Below are positions 52,463 to 60,384 of a DNA stretch of 64,000 nucleotides, one piece after another. The translations under genes and the position numbers were made by a program. The DNA comes from an uncultured Microbacterium sp. (GTDB taxonomy: Bacteria; Actinomycetota; Actinomycetes; Actinomycetales; Microbacteriaceae). How positions within the stretch are numbered: the stretch's first letter is position 1; each line of letters opens with the position of its first letter. The stretch spans positions 48,663 through 112,662 of the forward strand of contig NZ_CALBRW010000012.1 in NCBI RefSeq assembly GCF_937927635.1, written 5' to 3'. The notes beneath the pieces were generated by a model. That model saw only the letters and a list, made by a program, of their open reading frames with translations, was not told where the DNA came from and did no database searches.

Positions 52463-52503
52463 GACGCCGGGCGGGGGAGCGGGGTGCTCACCCGCCCGGC
52501 GTC
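52463..52503. terminator. Terminator between fliC and fliD
   Basis: A perfect 13-bp stem (GACGCCGGGCGGG at 52463-52475, complement at 52491-52503) closes a 15-nt loop, 13 nt after the fliC stop. Confidence 0.7.
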
Positions 52504-52515
52504 AGCGCGAGCGGA

Positions 52516-53403
52516 TCAGCCGCGGAGCAGCTGCAGCACGCCCTGGTTGGACTGGTTCGCCTGCGCGAGCATCGCGGTGCCGGCCTGCGACAGGATGTTC
52601 TTCGAGGTGAACTTGACCATCTCCGACGCCATGTCGGTGTCGCGGATGCGGCTCTCGGCGGCCGACAGGTTCTCCGCCGACACGTTGAGCGAGTTGATCG
52701 CCGACTCGAACCGGTTCTGGTTCGCACCGAGCTCGGCGCGACCCGTCGAGACGTTGGTGATCGCCTTGTCGATCAGGGTGATGGTCGCGGCAGCGGTCGT
52801 CGCGTCGGTCACATTGAACCCGGCGGCATCGGTTGCCAGCGTGCCCGCGGTCAGTGCCACGAGGTCGGTGGTCCCGTCTCCAAGAGCGGTCGACAGGTCG
52901 AGCATGTTCACGCTGATCTGCGAGGCCGAGGTGCCGTCGGAACCGACCTGGAACGTCAGCGAGGCGGGGCCCGCAGTCGCACCGGCCTGGAACAGGTTGA
53001 TGCCGTTGAAGTTGGTCGACTCCGAGATGCGCGAGAGCTCCGCACCCAGCTGGTCGGCCTCGTTCTTGATGGCAGCGCGCGAGTCGGTGTTGTTCGAGTC
53101 GTTGGCGCCCTGCACCGCGAGGTCGCGCATGCGCTGCAGGATGGAGTGGACCTCGGTCAGGGCGCCTTCAGCGGTCTGGATGACCGAGATGCCGTCCTGG
53201 GCGTTGCGGGCTGCGACGTTCAGGCCGTTGACCTGCGCGCGCAGGCCCTCGGAGATCGCCAGGCCCGCCGCGTCGTCCGCGGCCCGGTTGATGCGAAGAC
53301 CGCTGGAGAGCTTCTCGAGCGACTTCGACAGATCGTTCTGCGTGCTGGCCAGGTTGCGATAGGCGTTCAGCGCCGACACGTTGGTGTTGATCTGCATACC
53401 CAT
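52516..53403 (-). CDS. fliC: Flagellin
   Basis: 295 residues with D0 and D1 domains and only a short central region. The N-terminus INTNVSALNAYRNLASTQNDLSKSLEKLSSGLRINRAADDAAGLAISE and C-terminal ESRIRDTDMASEMVKFTSKNILSQAGTAMLAQANQSNQGVLQLL are near consensus. The ATG at 53403 follows GGAGGA at ideal spacing; a longer frame upstream lacks support. Expression is governed by a sigma-28 promoter and a leader that looks CsrA-regulated. The central Ser/Thr-rich segment offers possible glycosylation sites. Confidence 0.98.
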   Translation of the reverse strand: MGMQINTNVSALNAYRNLASTQNDLSKSLEKLSSGLRINRAADDAAGLAISEGLRAQVNGLNVAARNAQDGISVIQTAEGALTEVHSILQRMRDLAVQGANDSNNTDSRAAIKNEADQLGAELSRISESTNFNGINLFQAGATAGPASLTFQVGSDGTSASQISVNMLDLSTALGDGTTDLVALTAGTLATDAAGFNVTDATTAAATITLIDKAITNVSTGRAELGANQNRFESAINSLNVSAENLSAAESRIRDTDMASEMVKFTSKNILSQAGTAMLAQANQSNQGVLQLLRG

Positions 53404-53407
53404 GGTG

Positions 53408-53458
53408 TGTTCCTCCGTGATTGTGTTCGTGCGGAGCCCGTCCGTGGGCTCCACGAAC
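53408..53458 (-). promoter_or_regulatory. fliC leader: hairpin and ribosome site resembling a CsrA operator
   Basis: On the mRNA strand, GTTCGTG-GAGCCC (53458-53446) pairs with GGGCTC-(CG)-GCACGAAC (53439-53425), and the loop is ACGGAC (53445-53440). The ribosome site CACGGAGGA is downstream (53419-53411). Two ANGGA motifs, one in a loop and one over the ribosome site, are the arrangement known for CsrA control of flagellin in Bacillus. Confidence 0.65.
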
Positions 53459-53460
53459 CT

Positions 53461-53487
53461 CTATCGGTCGCAGCAGGCGACGCGTTA
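53461..53487 (-). promoter_or_regulatory. Sigma-28 promoter of fliC
   Basis: TAAC (53487-53484), 15 nt, ACCGATAG (53468-53461). The transcript should start close to the first base of the hairpin. Confidence 0.85.
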
Positions 53488-53512
53488 GGAGGATGCCGGC
53501 GATGCGCGCCGG

Positions 53513-54316
53513 TCAGGAGATGAAGGCGTGCCTGCCGAACGCGCGCGCCATGAGGTCCCCGCCGGTCGCGGCGATCCGGTCGAAGAAGGCGTCGCGGACC
53601 GTCGCGGACACCCGCGAGGTGATCGGCGGTTCGCCGTTCTCGTGGAAGTACCGCTCCATCGCGTCGCGCAGCAGACGCACGGCTTCGGAGCGCTGCTGGG
53701 AGACCGCGGAGTGCGAGACGCCCAGCTCCGCGGCGATGTCCTTGACGGGCCGCTCCTCGATGTAGACCGCCCGGATGATCAGCTGCATGCGCTCGGGGAG
53801 GGCGGTGACGGCGTGCTCCAGCACGGCTCGCCGTTCGGCGAGCACGGCGGACTCCTCGGGCAGCGGCATGTCCGCGACCAGGTCCAGTTCGTGGCCGTCG
53901 TCGAGCGAGGACACCGAGCGTGCGGCATCCGCCAGCGCCTCGATGACCTCCTGCTCGGACGTGGCCATGGCCGTCGCGATCTCGGCGACCGACGGCGCGC
54001 GTCCGAGGGCGGCCGCGAGGGTGTCGCTCACCGCGATGGTCTCCTTGATGCGTCGGCGGATGCCGCGGGAGGCCCAGTCCATCGACCTCATCTCATCGGC
54101 GAAGGCGCCGAGGATGCGCCGTCGGGCATAGGCGCCGAACGGCACTCCCAGGCTCGCATCGAAGGCGTCGGCGGCGGTCACCAGCGCCAGCGCTCCGACC
54201 GCCGCGAGATCCTCGCGCGGAATGTGCGTGGCGCGGGCATGCGTCTCCGCCGCCAGATATCCGACCAGCGGCAGGTTCTCCACGATCAGCCTGTTGCGCT
54301 CGACAAGCGTCGACAT
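53513..54316 (-). CDS. fliA: Flagellar RNA polymerase sigma factor FliA (sigma-28)
   Basis: 267 residues with region 2 (VPFGAYARRRILGAFADEMRSMDWASRGIRR, the FliA/WhiG form), region 3 and region 4 (VKDIAAELGVSHSAVSQQRSEAVRLL). It should recognise the TAAC/GCCGATAG promoters of this island. No FlgM anti-sigma is visible. GAGAGGG lies about 7 nt before the ATG at 54316. Its leader has two tandem hairpins. No sigma-28 box lies in front of it, so another sigma factor probably transcribes it. Confidence 0.95.
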   Translation of the reverse strand: MSTLVERNRLIVENLPLVGYLAAETHARATHIPREDLAAVGALALVTAADAFDASLGVPFGAYARRRILGAFADEMRSMDWASRGIRRRIKETIAVSDTLAAALGRAPSVAEIATAMATSEQEVIEALADAARSVSSLDDGHELDLVADMPLPEESAVLAERRAVLEHAVTALPERMQLIIRAVYIEERPVKDIAAELGVSHSAVSQQRSEAVRLLRDAMERYFHENGEPPITSRVSATVRDAFFDRIAATGGDLMARAFGRHAFIS

Positions 54317-54332
54317 AGCAGTGCCCTCTCAC

Positions 54333-54390
54333 GTCCTTCTCCCTCAAGAAGGACCAGCTCTCCGGTTCTCCCTCCCTCAAGGAGAACCGG
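54333..54390 (-). promoter_or_regulatory. Two tandem hairpins in the fliA leader
   Basis: Hairpin 1 (54362-54390) has a perfect 10-bp stem CCGGTTCTCC and a 9-nt loop TTGAGGGAG. Hairpin 2 (54333-54354) has a perfect 8-bp stem GTCCTTCT and a 6-nt loop TGAGGG. Both loops share TGAGGG, with GGGA at or beside the loop. A shared RNA-binding regulator such as CsrA is possible. Confidence 0.6.
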
Positions 54391-54530
54391 CACTCGATCG
54401 AGGCAACTCGACCCACCGGTCCCACCCGGTGCGTCTCGCTCCCTCGCCCTCGGAGAGGAGTCTTGCACGGAATCCGCGGCAGAAGAAGTGCGCGGGGCGG
54501 AGAATTCGGGAGTTCTTCATCTCGGCGGGA

Positions 54531-54557
54531 TAACAATGGTCCGAGGGTGGCCGATAG
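54531..54557 (+). promoter_or_regulatory. Sigma-28 promoter of the flgN-flgK-flgL-fliW operon
   Basis: TAAC (54531-54534), 15 nt, GCCGATAG (54550-54557) on the plus strand, divergent from fliA. Confidence 0.85.
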
Positions 54558-54609
54558 TCAGTGCGGGGCCAACGATCTGTGGCCTTGTCTGGGGTCCTTG
54601 GGGAAGAGG

Positions 54610-55098
54610 ATGCACGTGGGAGCGAACGAGTTGTCTATGCAGCTGTGGCGGGAGCGCGAACTGCTGGAGATGCTGCTGTTCAAGCTGGAGGAGCAGGAGC
54701 TGCTGCTCCTGGCGGGGCGTACGCGCTGGATGCAGCACGCCACGCGCGAGATCGAGACCGTGCTGGAGCGCCTGCGCGAGGCGAGCATGTCCCGGGTCGT
54801 CGAGGCGGACGGGGTCGCCGGGGAGTGGGGTGCGCCGGAGGGCTCCGGCATCCGCGAGCTCATCGCGAAGGCGCCGACCGATGCCTGGCGAGGCGTGTTC
54901 TCCGATCATCTTCGGGCGATGACCCAGTTGACGGGCGAGATCGCGAGTATGCGGGACTCGAACTCTCAGCAGCTGCGCGCGGTGCTGCGCGCCACGCAGG
55001 AGACGCTGGCGAGTCTCGGGGACGACGCCGGCGAATACACCACGCGGGGGGATCGCGCGACCAGCGATTCCGCCCGCATCGTCGACACCCGGATCTGA
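54610..55098 (+). CDS. flgN: FlgN-like hook-filament junction chaperone
   Basis: 162 residues, helical, with ELLEMLLFKLEEQELLLLAGRTRWMQHATREIETVLERLR near the N-terminus, the FlgN pattern. It would escort FlgK and FlgL, which follow directly. The ATG at 54610 follows GGGAAGAGG. A GTG at 54616 is the alternative. FlgN sequences diverge, so context matters. Confidence 0.87.
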   Translation: MHVGANELSMQLWRERELLEMLLFKLEEQELLLLAGRTRWMQHATREIETVLERLREASMSRVVEADGVAGEWGAPEGSGIRELIAKAPTDAWRGVFSDHLRAMTQLTGEIASMRDSNSQQLRAVLRATQETLASLGDDAGEYTTRGDRATSDSARIVDTRI

Positions 55099-55111
55099 CG
55101 GAGAGGCGGAC

Positions 55112-56521
55112 ATGTCCACATTCAGCGGACTGACCACGGCGGCCAGCGCACTGGCCGCGGCACGACGCGGCATGGACGTCGTCGGCCAGAACATCGCCAA
55201 TCAGGGCACGGAGGGCTACACGAGGCAGCGGGTGGACACCTCCGCGGTCGCGGCCGTCGCCCGATCGGGCCGGTTCAGCATGGGCGCGCAGCCCGGGCAG
55301 GGCGTCAGGATCGACGGCATCTCGCGCCTGGGCGACGCGCTGCTGGACGCCCGCGTGCGCGACGCCGTGGGCGCCTCGGGCTACTGGTCGGCACGCGCAG
55401 TGGCCGCGACCACCGCCGAGGCCGCCATGCAGGAGCCCACCGAGGACGGCCTGGCAGCACGCCTGTCCCAGTTCTGGTCGGGATGGCAGGATCTCGCGAA
55501 CACGCCGGACTCGGGAGCGGCTGCCGCCGTGGTGATCGAGTCCGCAGGCTCGCTCGCCGCGCGCATCGGCGACGGCTACCGTGCGGTGGCCTCGCAGTGG
55601 ACCGGGGTGCGCGGGTCCGTCGACCGCACGGTCGCTCAGGTGAACGAGGCGGCCGGTCAGATCGCCGGGCTGAACCGCGAGATCCGCGACGCGCTGGCCA
55701 CCGGCCGATCCGCCAACGAGCTCATCGACCGCCGCGACTCCCTGGTGCAGAGCGTCTCCCGGCTGACCGGAGCGCGCGGCACCCTGGAGGACGACGGCAC
55801 CATGACGGTGCGGCTCGACGGCAATGCGCTCGTCTCGGGCGTCGAGTCGCGGCAGCTCGCCGTCGACGGACCGACGTCGATCGACGCGGGCGGTCGCACG
55901 GTGGTGTCCTGGGCGGGCGCGTCCGGCTTTCCCGTCGCGGTGGACTCCGGTGAGCTCGGAGCGGCTCTCGGCCTGCTCGCACCCGCCCAGGACGGCGGGA
56001 TGCTGGCATCGCTGGCGACGTCGTACAACGCCGTCGCCACGGCGCTCGCCGACACGGTGAACACGCAGCATCGCGCCGGCGTGACGGCCTCCGGAGCCGC
56101 GGGAGGCGACTTCTTCACGATCTCGGCGACGGGTCCGGCCGCGCTGGGCCTGAGCGTCGCCGTCGGTTCTCCCTCGGATCTCGCCCTGGCCGCGCCCGGC
56201 GCCGGTCCGTTGGATGCCGGCAACGCGGATGCCATCTCGCAGCTCGGCCGCGCCGCAGGGGCACCCGACGCGATCTGGGCCGACCTGGTCTCCGGCTTCG
56301 CCGTCGGCACCGCGGGCGATGTGCAGCGTGCGCGGCTGGCGGAGACGGCATCCGTCTCGGCTGTCTCGGCGCAGCGCTCGGTCTCCGCCGTCGACGGCGA
56401 CGAGGAGACGGTCGACCTGCTCACCCATCAGAGCGCCTACCAGGCCGCCGCCCGCGTGCTGACCGCGGTCGACGAGGCCCTGGACGTCCTGATCAACCGA
56501 ACCGGCCTCGTGGGTCGATAG
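55112..56521 (+). CDS. flgK: Flagellar hook-associated protein 1 FlgK
   Basis: 469 residues. The N-terminus STFSGLTTAASALAAARRGMDVVGQNIANQGTEGYTRQRVD and C-terminal DEETVDLLTHQSAYQAAARVLTAVDEALDVLINR are conserved. It joins the hook to the filament. It is the second gene of the plus-strand operon. Confidence 0.96.
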   Translation: MSTFSGLTTAASALAAARRGMDVVGQNIANQGTEGYTRQRVDTSAVAAVARSGRFSMGAQPGQGVRIDGISRLGDALLDARVRDAVGASGYWSARAVAATTAEAAMQEPTEDGLAARLSQFWSGWQDLANTPDSGAAAAVVIESAGSLAARIGDGYRAVASQWTGVRGSVDRTVAQVNEAAGQIAGLNREIRDALATGRSANELIDRRDSLVQSVSRLTGARGTLEDDGTMTVRLDGNALVSGVESRQLAVDGPTSIDAGGRTVVSWAGASGFPVAVDSGELGAALGLLAPAQDGGMLASLATSYNAVATALADTVNTQHRAGVTASGAAGGDFFTISATGPAALGLSVAVGSPSDLALAAPGAGPLDAGNADAISQLGRAAGAPDAIWADLVSGFAVGTAGDVQRARLAETASVSAVSAQRSVSAVDGDEETVDLLTHQSAYQAAARVLTAVDEALDVLINRTGLVGR

Positions 56522-56530
56522 GAGCACATC

Positions 56531-57412
56531 ATGATCTCGCGCATCACCTCCGGAGCCATGACGGACTCCGCGACGCGGCAGCTGCAGGCCAACCTCTCCG
56601 AGCTGGCCAGACTGCAGGGGCAGGCGGTGTCGCAGCGCGCCTTCGCCGCGCCGTCCGACGATCCGTCGGCCGCGATCGCCGCGCTGAATCTGCACGACGA
56701 GCAGCGCCGCACGTCGCAGTACGCACGAAACATCGATGACGGCATCGCCTGGGTCACGGCCGCCGACTCCGCGATCTCGTCCAGCACGGCGCTGCTGGGC
56801 AGGGCCCGCGACCTCGTCGTGCAGGGCGCAAACGACGGGACCATGAACGCCGAGTCGCGTGGGGCGATCGCGGTCGAGATCGAGGGCCTTCGCGACGAGC
56901 TGCTGGCGCAGGCCAACACGGCGGTGCTGGGACGCTCCGTCTTCGCGGGGACATCGGATGCCCCCGCGTTCGATGCGGCTTATGCGCACAGCGGCGCTCC
57001 CGGCTCCGCGGTCGTGCGGCGGGTGTCGGACGAGGCATCCATCCGCGTGGACACCGACGGCACGGCCGTCTTCGGCGACGGCGCCGATTCGGTGTTCGCC
57101 CTGCTGGATCGCATCGCCGCCGACCTCCGCGCCGGCACCGGCGTGAGCGCCCACCTCGGCGAGATCGACGAGCGTCGCACGGCTATGCTCAGTGCACAGG
57201 GTGCGGTCGGCGTCCGCCAGGCCCAGATGGAACGCGCGAAAGAGGCGACCATGCACGATCAGGTGTCGCTGGAGGCTCGCCGTGCCGCCGTCGAGGATGT
57301 CGACTCGGTGGAGGTGCTCGTGCGGCTCCAGGCCCAGGAGCTCGTCGTCCAGTCCTCGCTGGCCGTGACGGCGCGCGTGCTGCAGCCCTCGCTGATGGAC
57401 TTCCTGCGATGA
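56531..57412 (+). CDS. flgL: Flagellar hook-associated protein 3 FlgL
   Basis: 293 residues. The N-terminus RITSGAMTDSATRQLQANLSELARLQGQAVSQRAFAAPSDDPSAAIAALNL and the C-terminal region ALSEVEVLVRLQAQELVVQSSLAVTARV-like DSVEVLVRLQAQE are typical. It precedes fliW and overlaps it by 4 bp. Confidence 0.95.
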   Translation: MISRITSGAMTDSATRQLQANLSELARLQGQAVSQRAFAAPSDDPSAAIAALNLHDEQRRTSQYARNIDDGIAWVTAADSAISSSTALLGRARDLVVQGANDGTMNAESRGAIAVEIEGLRDELLAQANTAVLGRSVFAGTSDAPAFDAAYAHSGAPGSAVVRRVSDEASIRVDTDGTAVFGDGADSVFALLDRIAADLRAGTGVSAHLGEIDERRTAMLSAQGAVGVRQAQMERAKEATMHDQVSLEARRAAVEDVDSVEVLVRLQAQELVVQSSLAVTARVLQPSLMDFLR

Positions 57413-57780
57413 CCGCGCTGCTGCACTTCGTCTCACCTCCGCCCGGATTCGAACCGCACACCGAGTTCGCTCTCGACCCCGTCGACGGCGCCGAGGGTCT
57501 GTTCACGCTGGATGCTGTCGACGATGCGGCACTTCGGCTGTTCGTGCTGGACCCGAGCCTGGTCATCGCGGACTACAGCCCGGTGATCTCCGACGAGCAG
57601 GTCGCCGAGCTCGGGCTGGCTGCGCCCGCGGACGCGCTCCTGCTGGTGGTCGCCGGCCGTTCCGCCGAAGGCGCCCAGGTGAACCTTCTGGCACCGATCG
57701 TCGCCGACGCGACCACGGGTCGTGCCGCACAGGTGATCCTCGACGGGCAGGACTATCCGCTGCGGGCGGCGCTGGGCTGA
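57409..57780 (+). CDS. fliW: Flagellar assembly factor FliW
   Basis: 123 residues. The start LLHFVSPPPGFEPHTEFALDPVDGAEGLFTLDAV and the later VNLLAPIVADATTGRAAQVILDGQDYPLR match FliW. In Bacillus and Campylobacter, free FliW binds CsrA and relieves its block on flagellin mRNA. Flagellin binds FliW in turn, making a homeostatic loop. The partner csrA is 26 kb away at the other end of the island. Length is slightly below the usual 130-150 residues. Confidence 0.93.
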   Translation: MTALLHFVSPPPGFEPHTEFALDPVDGAEGLFTLDAVDDAALRLFVLDPSLVIADYSPVISDEQVAELGLAAPADALLLVVAGRSAEGAQVNLLAPIVADATTGRAAQVILDGQDYPLRAALG

Positions 57781-57816
57781 TCCGGGCCTCTCGGCAGCGC
57801 ACCGGGTGACCGCGAC

Positions 57817-57822
57817 TACCCT
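57817..57822 (+). promoter_or_regulatory. -10 box of leaderless tsaB promoter
   Basis: TACCCT is 6 nt before the GTG at 57829. A separate promoter would be needed because tsaE, its usual upstream neighbour, is far away. Confidence 0.4.
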
Positions 57823-57828
57823 GGAGAC

Positions 57829-58425
57829 GTGATCCTCGCCGTCGACACCTCCCTGGGCACGGCCGTCGCCGTCATCGACGCCGACGGGCGCACCGTCGCC
57901 GAAGCCGCAGCACCCGACCCGCTCGGCCATGCCGAGGTCATCGGCGACCTGCTGGCGCAGGTCGCGCAGCCCGGTATCACGCACGTCGTCGCAGGCATGG
58001 GGCCGGGACCCTTCACCGGTCTGCGCATCGGCATCGCCGCGGCGCGCGCGTTCGCACTGGGCCGCGGCATCCCGGTCATCCCCGTCCCCAGCCACCACGC
58101 CATCGCGCAGATGCTGCTCGACGACGGCACCACCGGCCCCTTCGCGGTGGTCACCGACGCGCGCCGTCGCGAGATCGCGGTGAGCGTGTTCGACGGAGCG
58201 GATGCCGACGGCATCCCGAATCTGCTCATCCCCACCCGTCTCGAGAAGCAGGGCACCGCGCTGGAGCGCCCCGCGCACGAGGCCGTCGAGCTGCACGCAG
58301 CCGCCCTCGCCCGCGTCGGCGCACGCGTGATCGCCGCGAACCGCACGCTGACCGGCGCCGAGCCGCTGTACCTGCGCTCGCCGGATGTCGTGCAGCCGGG
58401 CCGCCCCAAGCGGGTGAGCTCGTGA
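57829..58425 (+). CDS. tsaB: tRNA threonylcarbamoyladenosine biosynthesis protein TsaB
   Basis: 198 residues. ILAVDTSLGTAVAVID starts the ASKHA fold; MGPGPFTGLRIGIAAARAFALG is the TsaB signature. It is inactive as a protease-like enzyme and scaffolds TsaD and TsaE in t6A formation. The stop overlaps the rimI start by 4 bp. Confidence 0.95.
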   Translation: MILAVDTSLGTAVAVIDADGRTVAEAAAPDPLGHAEVIGDLLAQVAQPGITHVVAGMGPGPFTGLRIGIAAARAFALGRGIPVIPVPSHHAIAQMLLDDGTTGPFAVVTDARRREIAVSVFDGADADGIPNLLIPTRLEKQGTALERPAHEAVELHAAALARVGARVIAANRTLTGAEPLYLRSPDVVQPGRPKRVSS

Positions 58426-58883
58426 CCCTGCGCCTCGCCACCGCCGGCGACCTCGACGCGATCATGGCGCTGGAGCGCGCGAGCTTCCCCACCGATGCGT
58501 GGAGCGAGAGCACCATGGCCGCGGAGCTGACAGGCGAGCACGGCCACTATCTCGTGGACGAGCAGGAGGGCCGCGTGGTCGGCTACGGCGGACTGCGCGC
58601 GCTGCGCGGCGGATCGGATGCCGACATCCAGACCATCGCGCTGTCCCCCGAGAACCGCGGACGGGGGAGGGGACGCACCCTGCTGCGCGCCCTGATCGCC
58701 GAAGCCGTGAGCCGCGACGCGCGCGAGCTGTTCCTGGAGGTGCGCGCCGACAACCCCGTGGCCGAGGGGCTGTACCGCTCCGAGGGCTTCGCGGAGATCG
58801 GCCGCCGCCCCCGTTACTATCAGCCCGACGATGTGGACGCCATCGTGATGCGGCTGGACCTCACGACCTGGAGTGCAGAGTGA
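58422..58883 (+). CDS. rimI: Ribosomal-protein-alanine N-acetyltransferase RimI
   Basis: 153 residues. GNAT motif A is QTIALSPENRGRGRGRTLLRALI (acetyl-CoA binding), and LFLEVRADNPVAEGLYRSEGF is motif B. It acetylates ribosomal protein S18 or a related N-terminus. It sits between tsaB and tsaD and overlaps both by 4 bp. Confidence 0.93.
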   Translation: MTLRLATAGDLDAIMALERASFPTDAWSESTMAAELTGEHGHYLVDEQEGRVVGYGGLRALRGGSDADIQTIALSPENRGRGRGRTLLRALIAEAVSRDARELFLEVRADNPVAEGLYRSEGFAEIGRRPRYYQPDDVDAIVMRLDLTTWSAE

Positions 58884-59947
58884 ACGAACCCCTGGTGCTG
58901 GGCATCGAATCCAGCTGCGACGAGACCGGCATCGGCATCGTGCGCGGCCGGAAGCTGCTGTCCAACACGATCGCCTCGAGCATGGACGAGCACGCCCGCT
59001 ACGGCGGCGTGATCCCCGAGGTCGCCGCCCGCGCGCACCTCGAGGCGCTGCAGCCCTCGATCGAGAAGGCGCTCGCCGAGGCGCAGGTCACCCTCGACGA
59101 CCTCGACGCGATCGCCGTCACCAGCGGACCGGGCCTGGCCGGCGCCCTCATGGTCGGCGTCGGCGCGGCGAAGGGTCTCGCGGTCAGCCTGAACAAGCCG
59201 CTGTACGCCGTGAACCACCTGGTCGGGCACATCGCCGCCGACATCCTCGCCTCGCCCGAGCATGAGACCGAGCCGCTGGAGTACCCCACCATCGCGCTGC
59301 TGGTCTCCGGCGGGCACACCTCTCTCCTGCACGTACGCGATCTCACCACCGACGTCGAGCTGCTGGGCGAGACCGTCGACGACGCCGCCGGCGAGGCGTT
59401 CGACAAGGTCGCGCGGCTGCTGGGCCTGCCGTACCCCGGCGGCCCGCAGATCGACCGGGCGGCGGTCGGAGGAGACCCGAAGGCCATCCGGTTCCCGCGA
59501 GGGCTGTCCAAGGCATCCGATCTTGAGAAGCACCGCTACGACTTCTCGTTCTCGGGCCTGAAGACCGCCGTCGCGCGCTGGATCGAGCGCGCCGAGGCGA
59601 ACGGCGAGCAGATCCCGGTCGCCGATGTGGCGGCCAGCTTCCGCGAGGCCGTCGTCGATGTGCTGGTGACGAAGGCGCTGGCGGCCTGCAAGGATCGCGG
59701 CGTGCCGCGGCTGCTGCTGGGCGGCGGCGTGATCGCCAACAAGCGGCTGCGCGAGGTGGCATTGGAGAGAGCGGATGCCGCCGGCGTGACCGTGCGCATC
59801 CCGCCGCTCAGTCTGTGCACCGACAACGGCGCCATGATCGCAGGCCTCGCCGTCGAGCTCATCGCCTCCGGCCGGGGGCCGTCGACACTGGCGTTCGGCG
59901 CGGACTCCACGCTGCCGGTCACCGAGATCCAGGTGAGTCCGGCGTGA
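58880..59947 (+). CDS. tsaD: tRNA N6-adenosine threonylcarbamoyltransferase TsaD
   Basis: 355 residues. LGIESSCDETGIGIV starts the ASKHA domain; the metal-binding histidines sit in NHLVGHIAAD, and ISGGHT-type sequence appears as VSGGHTSLL. The enzyme transfers threonylcarbamoyl to tRNA A37. The GTG at 58880 overlaps the rimI stop. Confidence 0.97.
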   Translation: MNEPLVLGIESSCDETGIGIVRGRKLLSNTIASSMDEHARYGGVIPEVAARAHLEALQPSIEKALAEAQVTLDDLDAIAVTSGPGLAGALMVGVGAAKGLAVSLNKPLYAVNHLVGHIAADILASPEHETEPLEYPTIALLVSGGHTSLLHVRDLTTDVELLGETVDDAAGEAFDKVARLLGLPYPGGPQIDRAAVGGDPKAIRFPRGLSKASDLEKHRYDFSFSGLKTAVARWIERAEANGEQIPVADVAASFREAVVDVLVTKALAACKDRGVPRLLLGGGVIANKRLREVALERADAAGVTVRIPPLSLCTDNGAMIAGLAVELIASGRGPSTLAFGADSTLPVTEIQVSPA

Positions 59948-60381
59948 CCGATCCGCGCATCGAGGGCCCCACTCCCGAGGTCGCCCGCCCCGAGGGCGGC
60001 GCGGCCGTGCCCGGTGCGCGCAAGGGGTACGACAGGCTGCCGACGGGTCCGGTCTCCATGGAGCCGCTGGTGCCGGATACCGAGGAGCTCGCCGACACGG
60101 GCTGGACGCCCACAGTGGAGCCCGTTCCCGAGCCGATGGACGATGCGCGACTGGCGCCCTGGACACTGGTGGCGGCGATCGTGGCGCTGGCGACCTCGAT
60201 GTTCGTGGGCTGGGGCATCCCCGTCGCGATCGTCGCGGTGATCGCGGCCATCATGTCGCTGCGCCGCCCGATCGAGAACCGCGCGGTGGCGATGTGGGCG
60301 CTGGTGCTGGGACTGTGCGCGACGCTCTTCAGCGCGGGCTGGCTGCTGTGGGCGACCATGCAGTTCGAGAAGCTGGGGTGA
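59944..60381 (+). CDS. Two-helix membrane protein of unknown function (DUF4190-like)
   Basis: 145 residues. A Pro/Glu-rich cytoplasmic N-terminus of about 75 residues is followed by hydrophobic helices LVAAIVALATSMFVGWGIPVAIVAVIAAIM and VAMWALVLGLCATLFSAGWLLWA, with RRPIENR between them. The layout resembles DUF4190-type small membrane proteins. It overlaps tsaD by 4 bp, so it is probably cotranscribed. Function unknown. Confidence 0.75.
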   Translation: MTDPRIEGPTPEVARPEGGAAVPGARKGYDRLPTGPVSMEPLVPDTEELADTGWTPTVEPVPEPMDDARLAPWTLVAAIVALATSMFVGWGIPVAIVAVIAAIMSLRRPIENRAVAMWALVLGLCATLFSAGWLLWATMQFEKLG

Positions 60382-60384
60382 CGG

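Noticed and set aside
52516..53403. Flagellin as the certain acceptor of legionaminic acid
   Set aside because: No Maf-type flagellin glycosyltransferase is in the window, and the legionaminic genes lie 40 kb away with envelope-glycan genes.
54860..57436. Long open frame antisense to flgN, flgK and flgL (about 858 codons)
   Set aside because: No family-like motif; the plus strand encodes well-conserved flagellar proteins.
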